From: Anthoceros angustus
Lineage: Eukaryota; Streptophyta; Anthocerotopsida; Anthocerotales; Anthocerotaceae
Reading direction: 5' to 3'
NCBI GenBank assembly: GCA_010909165.1
Contig: VJWM01000063.1
Location: 992,001 to 1,056,000, forward strand
DNA length: 64,000 nucleotides
Position numbers and translations under genes: made by a program. Below are positions 1 through 12,579 of this stretch, piece by piece. The notes under the pieces were generated by a model. The model was not told where the DNA came from, searched no databases, and saw only the letters and a program-made list of their open reading frames with translations. Each line of letters starts with the position of its first letter. The first letter of the stretch is position 1.

Positions 1-1907
1 TTAGGCCTCTAAGGGTGGGTTCACACCGACCCTCATGTCAAGAGCCGTACTAGGACTTGGTCTAAACCATGTCATGGTGGCCATTCTGATCCTCGCCGCT
101 TCACACGGACTTGGCCTAAACCATGTCATGGTGGCCATTTGCGATCCCCGGTTTCACAGAAGGCGGTGTGGGCCACCTTACTTTCACTTATTGATAAATA
201 AAGTGAAATGTCTTAGGCAAGAGAAGGTGAAAAGGACCCCTTCCTTCGCACCAACACATTCATACCATCTTCTAGAGTCATTATATTTTTGTCTTCCACC
301 CGCTCTTGTGCGGCCTTCTCTAGTTTGAGTTTATTTTAGGTTGTTAGATTTTCTATTTAAATACATTTTATCATGTTATCCAAGATGGATCCACATACTA
401 GGCATTTATGGATGTGTTTATTATTGGGCTTATGTTATATATTACTTTGGAGCTTTGGAGTACACATCATCCATGTGAATGGATTTGTTTTCGCACATCC
501 ATTATGATCGAGTCCGTGTACTTTCTTGAGTGATCTCCATAATGCTTCATTAGAGATTTAGCATTCGGATCCAAGACGCATTAATTCAAGATGGATGCAG
601 CGGACGCATGAAGATGCCCGAACACATTCGTCCACTCGAGCAGTCAGGCAATCCAGCTCTATCTCCTCATAATCCTATGCCATGCCTCCATCAATTCGGT
701 AGGCCACACAACTCATACCTTCAAACCGCTAGATCGATGGGGCGTGGAACCCTAAAGTGTGTGGGAGCAAGGAGGCATGGAGCCGGCACCAGAGCATGGT
801 AACTCGGCGAAAGAAGAAAAGTGCGGTTCGTAAGGTCTGCAAATTTGAATTGCATAACGCATTGCATGCCCTAGTGTTGTGCACAATGCAATGATGCGCC
901 ACTAATCTCTACTCAATGTGAAGACATCTCACATCTAGATCTCACTCAACCATGGGCTGTCCGGTGGCTTGAAGGTGCTTGCCACCGCTAGGATGCCGAT
1001 TCTCTATTTCATTAACCTACAAGAGTGTTTTCTAACTCTTCATAAAGTAATACCTTCTTGGACAGGCGCCCATTAAGCCTATTTTAATTTGTTTATTATG
1101 AAAGTGATTTTACTCCTTCATATCGGGATGGTCATATTTGTAAAAGTAGCTTATATTTATAATGTATATCTACTATGATTTAGACTTTCTTGTGATGCCA
1201 AAATTTATATATCGTAAAATAATGTTTCCATCAATAGCTCCTAGGTTGATATATGTAATTTTGGCCATGAAACCACGAAATTATGGATTTAGAGGGTTTT
1301 CATTTAGATCCAAGACGCGTTTTACACCCTTCAAAGTAGTGACTAGGAGCCATCACTATTCCTAAGGAGACCTTGTTCGATGAGAAGGGAAAAGGCGTGG
1401 GCACCAACCGCTTTCTTTGCATTACCTTCTCACTCGACATATGCTTGCAAGCCTATAATCAAGGTGAGGCCCATACCACGTTGACCGCTAATTACAGATA
1501 TTGCTCTCTCAAGATGGGAAATGCTAATCCACAAGAGGGATGCGATTGCTTAACATGGAATTGTAATAGGAAGCTGCCAAGAAGGAGAGAGGATAATACT
1601 ACTTAAGGAGTCATCAGGGCTAGTAAGGTCACTTGCTCCCACTATTATGTCTATTTTTGTCACATTAATCATAATTTGAATTAATATACAAAATAAACAA
1701 ATCATATTGTCTATATATGTGATATGGCCACATGTAAATTAATTCGATGCATTGAGTCTCTCCATATCCTATTGTCTATATATGTGATGTTGCCTAGGTG
1801 TAAATTTATTCAAATCGAGTCTCTCGTGAAACTAGTTTGCCAATGAAACTAGTCCCCTTTGTGCCTTTTTCTCTCTTTCGCGTGATCCTCTCATTTTTCG
1901 ACAAGTC

Positions 1908-3463
1908 GTGATATCACCAACCAATGCAAAGAGGTGTGGCTTCAGAGGCGAGGCGAATGGCGTGTGTAGTTAATGGCGATGGGAGCAACTCTCACGCTAC
2001 CAATGCCGGGTTTGTAGTTAATAGCATGGCTTCTGAACTTGAAGTCATTGCAGGCATCAATCCTCTAAGCTGTAAGGAGGATGAAGGATGGCAGGAAGTA
2101 GTACGTAGGGGGCGATTTGCCCATGGAAATCGGAGAAGAAATGGAGCCCAAGGCTTAGTAAATGGTAACGTGGTGCCAACTCAAAGTGCGAGCAATGCTC
2201 CAAGGAATCGAAACATGGGCGATTGGAGGCATCAATTTTTGGGGTAGCAAGTGGTAATGGGGCAACAAATGGTAATGCCTCTTATGATGGCAAGAGGAGA
2301 GTGAAGCCTTTCAGCACACAGGTCGAAGCTTGAGGCCCACGAAGCGTCACACTCAAAAGTACTTACGCCTGTGGTGAGTCTCCTTTGGATGAGCCCAAGG
2401 CCAAGGGTGCTACCGTGGTGAAGACGGTGTCGAAAATTGTGTCCCTTCAAGAAACCCGAATGATCTTGAACTCCGCGGCCACTTAGAGTGGAACTTCATA
2501 TAAGGATGCAGACTTGCACTTCACGTTCAAGTGAGGCCTCCGCATCGGTAGTAAGCTAAAGGACACGAGATGGAGCCTCTTCCACATCAACAGTGAAAGT
2601 GCTAATGTGGTGAAGAATGTAAGTCGATGAGGCGGACGTCATGACAAAGTGAACGCAGAGAAAAAATGTCATTGTTCATGGGAAGAGGTGGGCCGATGTG
2701 GGCGACAAACCTCCCGTGTTAGGGGAGAGAATTATGAATGGAATCTCCAACAAGGTTGTTCAAAGCTAGTGAAAATGGTCACAAGACAAAGCAAAGTAAT
2801 GGAGTGGACCGGCATAGCCACAAACATAATGGAGTGTTCAAGGGTTTGCGAAAATGAAGGGTGGATCCAAGGCACGTGAAGAGAAGAAGCAAATGCCCAA
2901 AGTGGGCGGATCTCCGCCAAGGTCTATGATAATGGTCAAGCACCGGGCTTGCAAGCAGTCATAGTGACGATGTGTATCGGGCAATTGAGACAGCTTCTAT
3001 GGTGAAGGGAGTTGTCCAAAATGGTGGCGATGGCCTCATAGTGGATAGTAATGGTCATCATGTCATTGAGGCGAGCATGAGCCATGCATCTACCCCAAGC
3101 GAGGCTGCGACAAGCAGCAGGTGAGTGGAATATCACGTTTGGTACTATAGTGAATGTGACATAAAGGCATTAGTTGAGAATACAAGTTCGGGAGATGGTG
3201 AAAGGAGTTATAGCCCTAAAGCCATCGGTGAAAGTAAGGAACATGTTAAACCTTCCGCAGATTGGTTCAAATAGTATAAACGATGATGAGGGGCAATTTC
3301 TTGCAAAGGCAATTCCGAGATAGTGGGGCAGCCACATTTCAATTTGTGAGAAGGAGGAGACATATATACCTCGAGAGATATCTTGGTGCGATCAAGCTGG
3401 AGGAAGTGAAAATAGTCAACCTAAGATCGCACCTAACCGTCATGCGACAATAAAACTTTATGC
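1908..3463 (+). pseudogene. REC last-exon fragment, unit 1 copy a
   Basis: The conceptual translation near 1924-2247 contains [21 protein letters not shown] and NRRRNG, which match [21 protein letters not shown] and NGRRNG in the REC gene tail (34.1-33.8 kb, - strand). Homology continues in broken frames through the KPPVLGER-type block near 2705. The copy has stops and frameshifts and ends at the internal duplication junction. It lacks most of the NGEHGKVNG repeats of the REC gene. It is a fragment of one exon only and cannot make a functional protein. Confidence 0.85.
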
Positions 3464-3924
3464 TTGCAAGCCTATAATCAAGGTGAGGCCCATACCATAC
3501 TACACCGCTAAGATATTGCTCTCTCAAGATGGGAAATGCTAATCCACAAGAGGGATGCATTGCTTAACATGGAATTGTAATAGGAAGCTGCCAAGAAGGA
3601 GAGAGGATAATACTACTTAAGGAGCTGTCGAGGGCTAGTAAGGTCACTTGCTCCCACTATTATGTCTATTTTTGTCACATTAATCATAATTTGAATTAAT
3701 ATACAAAATAAACAAATCATATTGTCTATATATGTGATATGGCCACATGTAAATTAATTGCATTGAGTCTCCATATCCTATTGTCTATATATGTGATGTT
3801 GCCTAGGTGTAAATTTATTCAGAATCGAGTCTCTCGTGAAACTAGTTTGCCAATGAAACTAGTCCCCTTCGCTGTGCCTTTTTCTCTCTTTCGCGTGTTC
3901 CTCTCATTTTTTGGCAAGTCGTGA

Positions 3925-5757
3925 TATCAGCCCAACCAATGCAAAGCGGTGTGGCTTCTGCAGGCGAGGCGAATGGCGTGTATGTAGTTAATGGCGATGG
4001 GAGCAACTCACCCGCTACCAATGCCGGGTTTGTAGTTAATAGCATGGCTTCGAACTTGAAGCCGTTGCGAGCATCAATCCTCTGTCGTAAGGAGGATGAA
4101 GGATGGCGGGAAGTAGTACGTAGGGGGCGATTTGCCCATGGAAATCGGAGAAGAAATGGAGCCCAAGGCTTAGTAAATGGTAACGGGTGCCAACTCAAAA
4201 GTGCGAGCAATGCTCCAAGGAATCGAAACATGGGCGATTGAGGCCAATTTTTGGGGTAGCAAGTGGTAATGGGGCAACAAATGGTAATGCCTCTTATGAT
4301 GGCAAGAGGAGAGTGAAGCCTTTCAGCACTGGTCGAGCTTGAGGCCTCGAGAAGCTGACACACTCAAAAGTACTTCGCCGTGGTGAGTCTCCTTTGGATG
4401 AGCCCAAGGCCAAGGGTGCTACCGTGGTGAAGACGGTGTCGAAAATTGTGTCCCTTCAAGAAACCTCGAATGATGTCGAACCGCCCACCGCCACTTAGAG
4501 TCGGAACTTCATATAAGGATGCAGACTTGCACTTCACGTTCAAGTGAGGCCTCCGCATCGGTAGTAAGCTAAAGGACACGAGATAGCGAGCCTCTTCCAC
4601 ATCAACAGTGAAAGTGCTAATGTGGTGAAGAATGTAAGTCGGGATGAGGCGGACGTCATGACAAAGTGAACGCAGAGAAAAAATGTCATTGTTCATGGGA
4701 AGAGGTGGGCGACAAACCTCCCGTGTTAGGGGAGAGAATTATGAAAACAAGGTTGTTCAAAGCTAGTGAAAATGGTCACAAGACAAAGCAAAGTAATGGA
4801 GTGGACCGGCATAGCCACAAACATAATGGAGTGTTCAAGGGTTTGCGAAAATGAAGGGTGGATCCAAGGCACGTGAAGAGAAGAAGCAAATGCCCAAAGT
4901 GGGCGGATCTCCGCCAAGGTCTATGATAATGGTCAAGCACCGGGCTTGCAAGCAGTCATAGTGACGATGTGTATCGGGCAATTGAGACAGCTTCTATGGT
5001 GAAGGGAGTTGTCCAAAATGGTGGCGATGGCCTCATAGTGGATAGTAATGGTCATCATGTCATTGAGGCGAGCATGAGCCATGCATCTACCCCAAGCACC
5101 GAGGTGCGACAAGCAGTGGTGAGTGGAATATCACGTTTGGTACTATAGTGAATGTGACATAAAGGCATTAGTTGAGAATACAAGTTCGGGAGATGGTGAA
5201 AGGAGTTATAGCCCTAAAGCCATCGGTGAAAGTAAGGAACATGTTAAACCTTCCAGAGATTGGTTCAAATAGTATAAACGATGATGAGGGGCAATTTCTT
5301 GCAAAGGCAATTCCAGAGATAGTGGGGCAGCCACATTTCAGATTTGTGAGAAGGAGGAGACATATATACCTCGAGAGATATCTTGGTGCGATCAAGCTGG
5401 AGGAAGCGAAAATAGTCAACCTAAGATCGCACCTAACCGTCATGCGACAATAAAACTTTATGCTTGGCTCTACCTTTCACTCCTCCATCGTGACTCCTAT
5501 TCTAAGACGGCTTTCCAACGCCATGTGACAGCAGTTACTCCCAGTGCAAGGTGGCCTTGCTCCTCCCAACTGCCACCTCGCCTCGATCGCGCAGCTTGAC
5601 CCCTCTTTTCTCAAGTGTTCAGCTAGTGGTGGTGTCGACAAGGCAAGGGTCTTGGGCGGAAGAGGGTGATCATGAACCCTAACGCCATGGAATACATCCC
5701 AAGGTCAAAGAGGCCCTTGTTGTCCCTTTAAGGATGCTGGAATTGGTGAGGCGAGCA
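3925..5757 (+). pseudogene. REC last-exon fragment, unit 1 copy b
   Basis: This is a full-length version of the captured segment. It starts at 'gatatcagcccaaccaatgc', which matches REC just upstream of its KASEGKADG block, and ends at 'ggatgctggaattggtgag', which matches the REC MLGIGEA block. The [10 protein letters not shown] motif is encoded near 5672-5700. Frames are broken throughout. No REC intron is present because the source is a single exon. Confidence 0.85.
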
Positions 5758-5834
5758 TGGCGAAGGTGTTGGAGCGAGAATGATGGCAAAGATCTCCGAG
5801 GGAATTCCACATCGCATAAAGATCCATTCGCCAT

Positions 5835-5999
5835 GTTTAATGATTATTAGAGAGTGCAATGTTGTGATTATTAGAAAGTTTGCGCAATGTTTGATGATCA
5901 TTAGAAAGTTTGTGCAATGTTTGATGATCATTAGAAAGTTTGTGCAATGTTTGGCGATTATTAGAAAGTGCAATGTTTGATGATTATTAGAAAGTGCAG
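5835..5999 (+). repeat. 31-bp minisatellite, unit 1
   Basis: There are about five copies of a motif built on 'ATTAGAAAGTTTGTGCAATG', each 30-31 bp. Equivalent arrays lie at 11244-11400, 16697-16853, 22137-22303 and, cut to about two copies, 27600-27664. Confidence 0.85.
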
Positions 6000-6892
6000 C
6001 GTTGCATTGTGGTCTCCAAGCTAGCAAACATCTTCTCGACGCGATTAAAAGATAAAAACACCCACCAAACACAACACGAGGCTCCCAGGTAGCACAATAA
6101 TAACACTCACCAAACACAATACGAGATCCCAAGTAGCACAATATTAGCCCCCAAGTAGTTCGTCGTTTCTTCTTTTTCTTTTAAGAAATGACCCGGATTT
6201 TATCTCGAAATCCTAAATACCTAAAACTTCTCATGACTTGACAACGGCCCTGCGATTTATCCCGTCTCCGAAATACATACTCAAAAGGCCCCATCTACCT
6301 ATACATCGATACCGCAGAAGTGAAGGCCTAACCCACGTATGGTACGATGCAGTGTAAACTTTCAACGCCTAACCATTGCACCTTTTTGTGCTAGAGACGT
6401 GCTATGGTTTGGGTTTTGTATGGCAAAAATCATGTGCGTGTTGAGCAAAAATCTTGGGTACAAAAAGGTATCCAACTCAATGGAACGAAGAGACTGCTGA
6501 TGATATACCATGTGATACTAAGTGCTCCAATTGGGAACCATGCCAAGACTTGTGACATTAGTTCCTACCCATCTTGGAACCATGCCAGCCATGTTACAAT
6601 TTAAGGGCATAATTAGTAATTATGACCAAGTGCATAACAAGGCCTAATTGTTTTAGTAGTGTGAAAGAAACATCAAGGGTAAAAGCGTTACTTTCTTCCA
6701 TGTTGTGATGAACCTACACCAAAACGCTTAAGCGTGTTTGGGTATCTACTTGTTTTAAAATATTTACAAGGATATTTATTTACTATTTATCCTATTTTCC
6801 AATTATAAACAATAGAGCAAGGTGCTCCAAGCCAAATGCAATTTTTCTCATCTCAATGCAATAATAGATGAAAACAATGAGCTATTAGAAAC

Positions 6893-7172
6893 ACCCTAGT
6901 TTTGTTTTCCAACAAATGCCTTCCATGCATGTTTTAGTGAATTCATTCTAAACCTAAACTCACATAGCAACACACCACCATATGCGGATTGAGCTTCCAC
7001 AAAATATGCCACTACTCGGTAGCGGTTGATAACAAAAAAGGAACATGGAGGGATCTCAATATCAAGGTATGGTGTACCGTTCTCATGTGGTTTTTATGGT
7101 GGTTCACGTGAAATGTTTTCCGCGACATACGACGGAAAGCTTGTATGTCACACACTTGGTGACATCGGCCAC
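6893..7172 (-). pseudogene. Decayed copy of the 60-kb locus, unit 1
   Basis: The reverse complement of this stretch matches 60.43-60.50 kb (see the unit 2 copy for the alignment). Sequence further upstream on the - strand is only weakly similar to the 3' part of the AP2-like ORF at 59478-60413. It has no intact ORF. Confidence 0.6.
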
Positions 7173-9351
7173 GCAGCCATCCCCGCGTGTATTGTTGTAG
7201 GTGTGTGATACGCACATCTTTATGCATAGAAGATGCCAAGGATTGATGCGTACAATACGAGGAAAATAATGTTGACACACAACTCACGCCATGATGAGAT
7301 TGATGCATACCGAGGTGCTTCACAACATCGGAACGGGTTTACAATTGACCCAATAACCATACACACATCGAACTAGAGGCCTCCTATGTCATCGCGCTGT
7401 TGGGAGGCCACACATTGTGGTCCCATGGGCCATAACAGCCACAACTGCGGTTAGGCCTCTAAGGGTGGGTTCACACGGACCCTCATGTCAAGAGCCGTAC
7501 TAGGACTTGGTCTAAACCATGTCATGGTGGCCATTCTGATCCTCGCCGCTTCACACGGACTTGGCCTAAACCATGTCATGGTGGCCATTTGCCTCGGTTT
7601 CACACCGACGGTGTGGGCCACCTTACTTTCACTTATTGATAAATAAAGTGAAATGTCTTAGGCAAGAGGAGGTGAAAAGGACCCTTCCTTCGCACCAACA
7701 CATTCATACCATCTTCTAGAGTCATTATATTTTGTCTTCCACCCGCTCTTGTCGGCCTTCTCTAGTTTGAGTTTATTTTAGGTTGTTAGATTTTCTATTT
7801 AAATACATTTTATCATGTTATCCAAGATGGATCCACATACTAGGCATTTATGGATGTGTTTTATTATTGGGCTTATGTTATATATTACTTTGGAGCTTTG
7901 GAGTACACATCATCCATGTGAATGGATTTGTTTTACATCCATTATGATCGCCGAGTCCGTGTACTTTGAGTGATCTCCATAATGCTTCATTAGAGATTTA
8001 GCATTCGGATCCAAGACGCATTCAATTCAAGATGGATGCGGTGGCGCATGAAGATGCCCGAACACATTCGTCCACTCGAGCAACAGGTAGGCAATCCAGC
8101 TCTATCTCCTCATAATCCTATGCCATGCCTCCATCTTCGGTAGGCCACACAACTCATACCTTCAAACCGCTAGATCTGATGGGGCGTGGAACCCTAAAGT
8201 GTGTGGGAGCAAGGAGGCATGGAGCCGGCACCAAAAGTAGCATGGTAACTCGAGCGAAAGAAGAAAAGTGCAGTTCGTAAGGTCTGCAAATTTGAATTGC
8301 AGACAACGCATTGCGCATGCCCTAGTGTTGTGCACAATGCAATGATGCGGCCACTAATCTCTACTCAATGTGAAGACATCTCACATCTAGATCTCACTCA
8401 ACCATGGGCTGTCCGGTGGCTTGAAGGTGCTTGCCACCGCTAGGATGCCGATTCTCTATTTCATTAACCTACAAGAGTGTTTTCTAACTCTTCATAAAGT
8501 AATACCTTCTTGGACACGAGCCATTAAGCCTATTTTAATTTGTTTATTATGAAAGTGATTTTACTCCTTCATATCGGATGGTCATATTTGTAAAAGTAGC
8601 TTATATTTATAATGTATATCTACTATGATTTAGACTTTCTTGAGATGCCAAAATTTATATATGCGTAAAATAATGTTTCCATCAATAGCTCCTAGGTTGA
8701 TATATGTAATTTTGGCCATGAAACCACGAAATTATGGATTTAGAGGGTTTTCATTTAGATCCAAGACGCGTTTTACACCCTTCAAAGTAGTGACTAGGAG
8801 CCATCACTATTCCTAAGGAGACCTTGTTCGATGAGAAGGGAAAAGGAAGCTGGGCACCAACCGTTTCATTACCTTCTCACTCGACATATGCTTGCAAGCC
8901 TATAATCAAGGTGAGGCCCATACCATTGACACTGCTAATTACAAGATATTGCTCTCTCAAGATGGGAAATGCTAATCCACAAGAGGGATGCGATTGCTTA
9001 ACATGGAATTGCTGTAATAGGAAGCGCCAAGAAGGAGAGAGGATAATACTACTTAAGGAGCTGTCCGAGGGCTAGTAAGGTCACTTGCTCCCACTATTAT
9101 GTCTATTTTTGTCACATTAATCATAATTTGAATTAATATACAAAATAAACAAATCATATTGTCTATATATGTGATATGGCCACATGTAAATTAATTGATT
9201 GCATTGAGTCTCCATATCCTATTGTCTATATATGTGATGTTGCCTAGGTGTAAATTTATTCGATCGAGTCTCGTGAAACTAGTTTGCCAATGAAACTAGT
9301 CCCCTTTGTGCCTTTTTCTCTCTTTCGTGATCCTCTCATTTTCGACAAGTC

Positions 9352-11166
9352 GTGATATCAACCAATGCAAAGAGGTGTGGCTTCAGAGGCGAGGCGAATG
9401 GCGTGTGTAGTTAATGGCGATGGGAGCAACTCTACCGCTACCAATGCCGGGTTTGTAGTTAATAGCATGGCTTCGAACTTGAAGCCGTTGCGGCATCAAT
9501 CCTCTGTCGAGGAGGATGAAGGATGGCGGGAAGTAGTACGAGGGGCGATTTGCCCATGGAAATCGGAGAAGAAATGGAGCCCAAGGCTTAGTAATGGTAA
9601 TGGGTGCCAACTCAAAGTGCGAGCAATGCTCCAAGGAATCGAGAAACATGGGCGATTGAGGCGGTCAATTTTTGGGGTAGCAAGTGGTAATGGGGCAACA
9701 AATGGTAATGCCTCTTATGATGGCAAGAGGAGAGTGAAGCCCTTTCAACAGCAGACTGGTCGATGGCTTGAGGCCGAGCGTGATCACACTCAAAAGTACT
9801 TACGCACTGTGAGTCTCCTTTGGATGAGCCCAAGGCCAAGGGTGCTACTGTGGTGAAGACGGTGTCTGAAAATTGTGTCCCTTCAAGAAACCCGAATGAT
9901 CTTGAACCCGCCACCGCCAAATGGAACTTCATATAAGGATGCAGACTTGCACTTCACGTTCAAGTGAGGCCTCCGCATCTGGTAGTAAGCTAAAGGACAC
10001 GAGATAGCGAGCCTCTTCCACATCAACATGAAAGTGCTAATGTGGTGAAGAATGTAAGTCGATGAGGCGGGACGTCATGACAAAGTGAACGCAGAGAAAA
10101 AATGTCATTGTTCATGGGAAGAGGTGGGCCGATGTGGGCGACAAACCTCCGTGTTAGGGGAGAGAATTATGAATGGAATCTCCAACAAGGTTGTTCGAGC
10201 TAGTGAAAATGGTCACAAGACAAAGCAAAGTAATGGAGTGGACGGCATAGCCACAAACATAATGGAGTGTTCAAGGGTTTGCGAAAATGAAGGGTGGATC
10301 CAAGGCACGTGAAGAGAAGAAGCAAATGCCCAAAGTGGGCGGATCTCCGCCAAGGTCTATGATAATGGTCAAGCACCGGGCTTGCAAACGGTCATAGTGA
10401 CGATGTGTATCGGGCAATTGAGACTTCTATGGTGAAGGAGTTGTCCAAAATGGTGGCGTGGCCTCATAGTGGATAGTAATGGTCATCATGTCATTGAGGC
10501 GAGCATGAGCCATGCATCTACCCCAAGCTGCGACAAGCAACGATGGTGAGTGGAATATCACGTTTGGTACTATAGCTGAATGTGACATAAAGGCATTAGT
10601 TGAGAATACAAGTTCGGAGATGGTGAAAGGAGTTATAGCCCTAAAGCCATCGGTGAAAGTAAGGAACATGTTAAACCTTCCGCAGATTGGTTCAAATAGT
10701 ATAAACGATGATGAGGGGCAATTTCTTGCAAAGGCAATTCCGAGATAGTGGGGCAGCCACATTTCGAGCATTTGTGAGAAGGAGGAGACATATATACCTC
10801 GGAGAGATATCTTGGTGCGATCAATCATGGAGGAAGCTGAAAATAGTCAACCTAAGATCGCACCTAACCGTCATGCGACAATAAAACTTTATGCTTGGCT
10901 CTACCTTTCACTCCTCCATCTATTAAGACCGGCTTTCCATGTGACAACGGTTACTCCCAGTGCAAGGTGGCCTTGCTCCTCCCAATCAGCCACCTCGGCC
11001 TCGATCGCGCCTTGACCCCTCTTTTCTCAAGTGTTCACTAGTGGTGGTGTCGACAAGGCAAGGGTCTTGGGCGGAAGAGGGTGATCATGAACCCTAACGC
11101 CATGGAATACATCCCAAGGTCAAAGAGGCCCTTGTTGTCCCTTTAAGGATGCTGGAATTGGTGAGG
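9352..11166 (+). pseudogene. REC last-exon fragment, unit 2
   Basis: This segment has the same ends and block order as the other copies. The blocks [14 protein letters not shown]-like, KPP-LGER and [10 protein letters not shown] are visible in different frames. Short indels relative to the other units fall mainly at CG and CNG sites. Confidence 0.85.
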
Positions 11167-11243
11167 CATAGCTAAGGTGTTGGAGCAGAATGATGGCAAA
11201 GATCTCCGTGGGAATTCCACATCGTACAAAGATCCATTCGCCA

Positions 11244-11400
11244 TGTTTGATTATTAGAGAGTGCAATGTTTGATGATTATTAGAAAGTTTGCAATGTTTG
11301 AGATCATTAGAAAGTTTGTGCAATGTTTGATGATCATTAGAAAGTTTGTGCAATGTTTGATTATTAGAAAGTGCAATGTTGTGATTATTAGAAAGTGCAG
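11244..11400 (+). repeat. 31-bp minisatellite, unit 2
   Basis: This is the same motif as in unit 1. The bases between repeats read TTTGATGATTATTAG, TTGTGATTATTAG or TTTGAGATCATTAG, against TTTGACAGATTATTAG in unit 4, so variation sits at the CAG site. Confidence 0.85.
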
Positions 11401-12300
11401 CGTTGCATTCGTGGTCTCCAAGCTAACAAACATCTTCTCGACGCGATTAAAAGATAAAACACCACCAAGCACAACACGAGGCTCCTGGTAGCACAATAAT
11501 AACACTCACCAAACACAATACGAGATCCCAAGTAGCACAATATTAGCCCCAAGTAGTTCGTCGTTTCTTCTTTCTCTTTAAGAAATGACGCGGATTTTAT
11601 CTCGAAATCCTAAATACCCAAAACTTCTCATGACTTGACAACGGCCCTGCGATTTATCCGTCTTTGAAATACATACTCAAAAGGCCCCATCTACCTATAC
11701 ATCGATACTGCAGTGAAGGCCTAACCCACTGTTTGTATAGTGCAGTAGTTAAGCCAAACTTTCAACTAACCATTGCACCTTTTTGTGCTAGAGACGTGCT
11801 ATGGTTTGGGTTTTGTATGGCAAAAATCATGTGCGTGTTGAGCAAAAATCTTGGGTACAAAAAGGTATCCAACTCAATGGAACGAAGAGACTGCTGCGAT
11901 GATATACCATGTGATACTAAGTGCTCCAATTCGGGAACCATGCCAAGACTTGTGACATTAGTTCCTACCCATCTTGGAACCATGCCGAGCCATGTTACAA
12001 TTTAAGGGGCATAATTAGTAATTATGACCAAGTGCATAACAAGGCCTAATTGTTTTAGTAGTGTGAAAGAAACATCAAGGGTACGTAACGCGTTACTTTC
12101 TTCCATGTTGTGATGAACCTACACCAAAACGCGTTTAAGCGTGTTTGGGTATCTACTTGTTTTAAAATATTTACAAGGATATTTATTTACTATTTATCCT
12201 ATTTTCCAATTATAAACAATAGAGCAAGGTGCTCCAAGCCAAATGCAATTTTTCTCATCTCAATGCAATAATAGATGAAAACAATGAGCTATTAGAAACA

Positions 12301-12579
12301 CCCTAGTTTTGTTTTCCAACAAATGACCCTTCCATGCATGTTTTAGTGAATTCATTCTAAACCTAAACTCACATAGCAACACACCACCATATGCGATTGA
12401 GCTTCCACAAAATATGCCACTACTCGGTAGCGGTTGATAACAAAAAAGGAACATGGAGGGATCTCAATATCAAGGTATGGTGTACCGTTCTCATCGGTTT
12501 TATGGTGGTTCACGTAAAATGTTTTCCCGCGACATACGACGGAAAGCTTGTATGTCACACACTTGGTGACATCGGCCAC
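12301..12579 (-). pseudogene. Decayed copy of the 60-kb locus, unit 2
   Basis: I aligned the reverse complement of about 12320-12385 by eye with 60430-60490. Over 61 bases there are 11 mismatches (about 82% identity), nine of them transitions. Both sequences read VVCCY-SLG and then EFRFRMNSLKHAWKG here against EFGFKMSSLEHEWKG there. A 75-codon - strand ORF (12352-12579) ends in this block and has a NRYRVVAYFVEAQS stretch resembling IEEYRQYILDEACTS at the end of the 311-aa ORF. The last comparison is weak on its own. Confidence 0.65.

Larger units (their letters stand above)
1..7450 (+). repeat. Array unit 1 (with internal 2.0 kb duplication)
   Basis: This unit is about 2.0 kb longer than the others because the stretch from about 1441 to 3457 is repeated from about 3458 to 5460. 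At the join, sequence reading 'aaaacttta' (normally followed by the 5461 sequence) continues instead into the sequence found after 1441. The shared bases are TATGCTTG. The leader up to 1907 has no recognisable gene. It contains a direct repeat of about 60 bp at 50-145 and a TATTTAAATAC box near 354. Confidence 0.9.

Noticed and set aside
1162-1365. 67-codon frame recurring in several array units
   Set aside because: It is broken or shortened in other units, AT-rich and without family resemblance; its conservation only reflects repeat identity.
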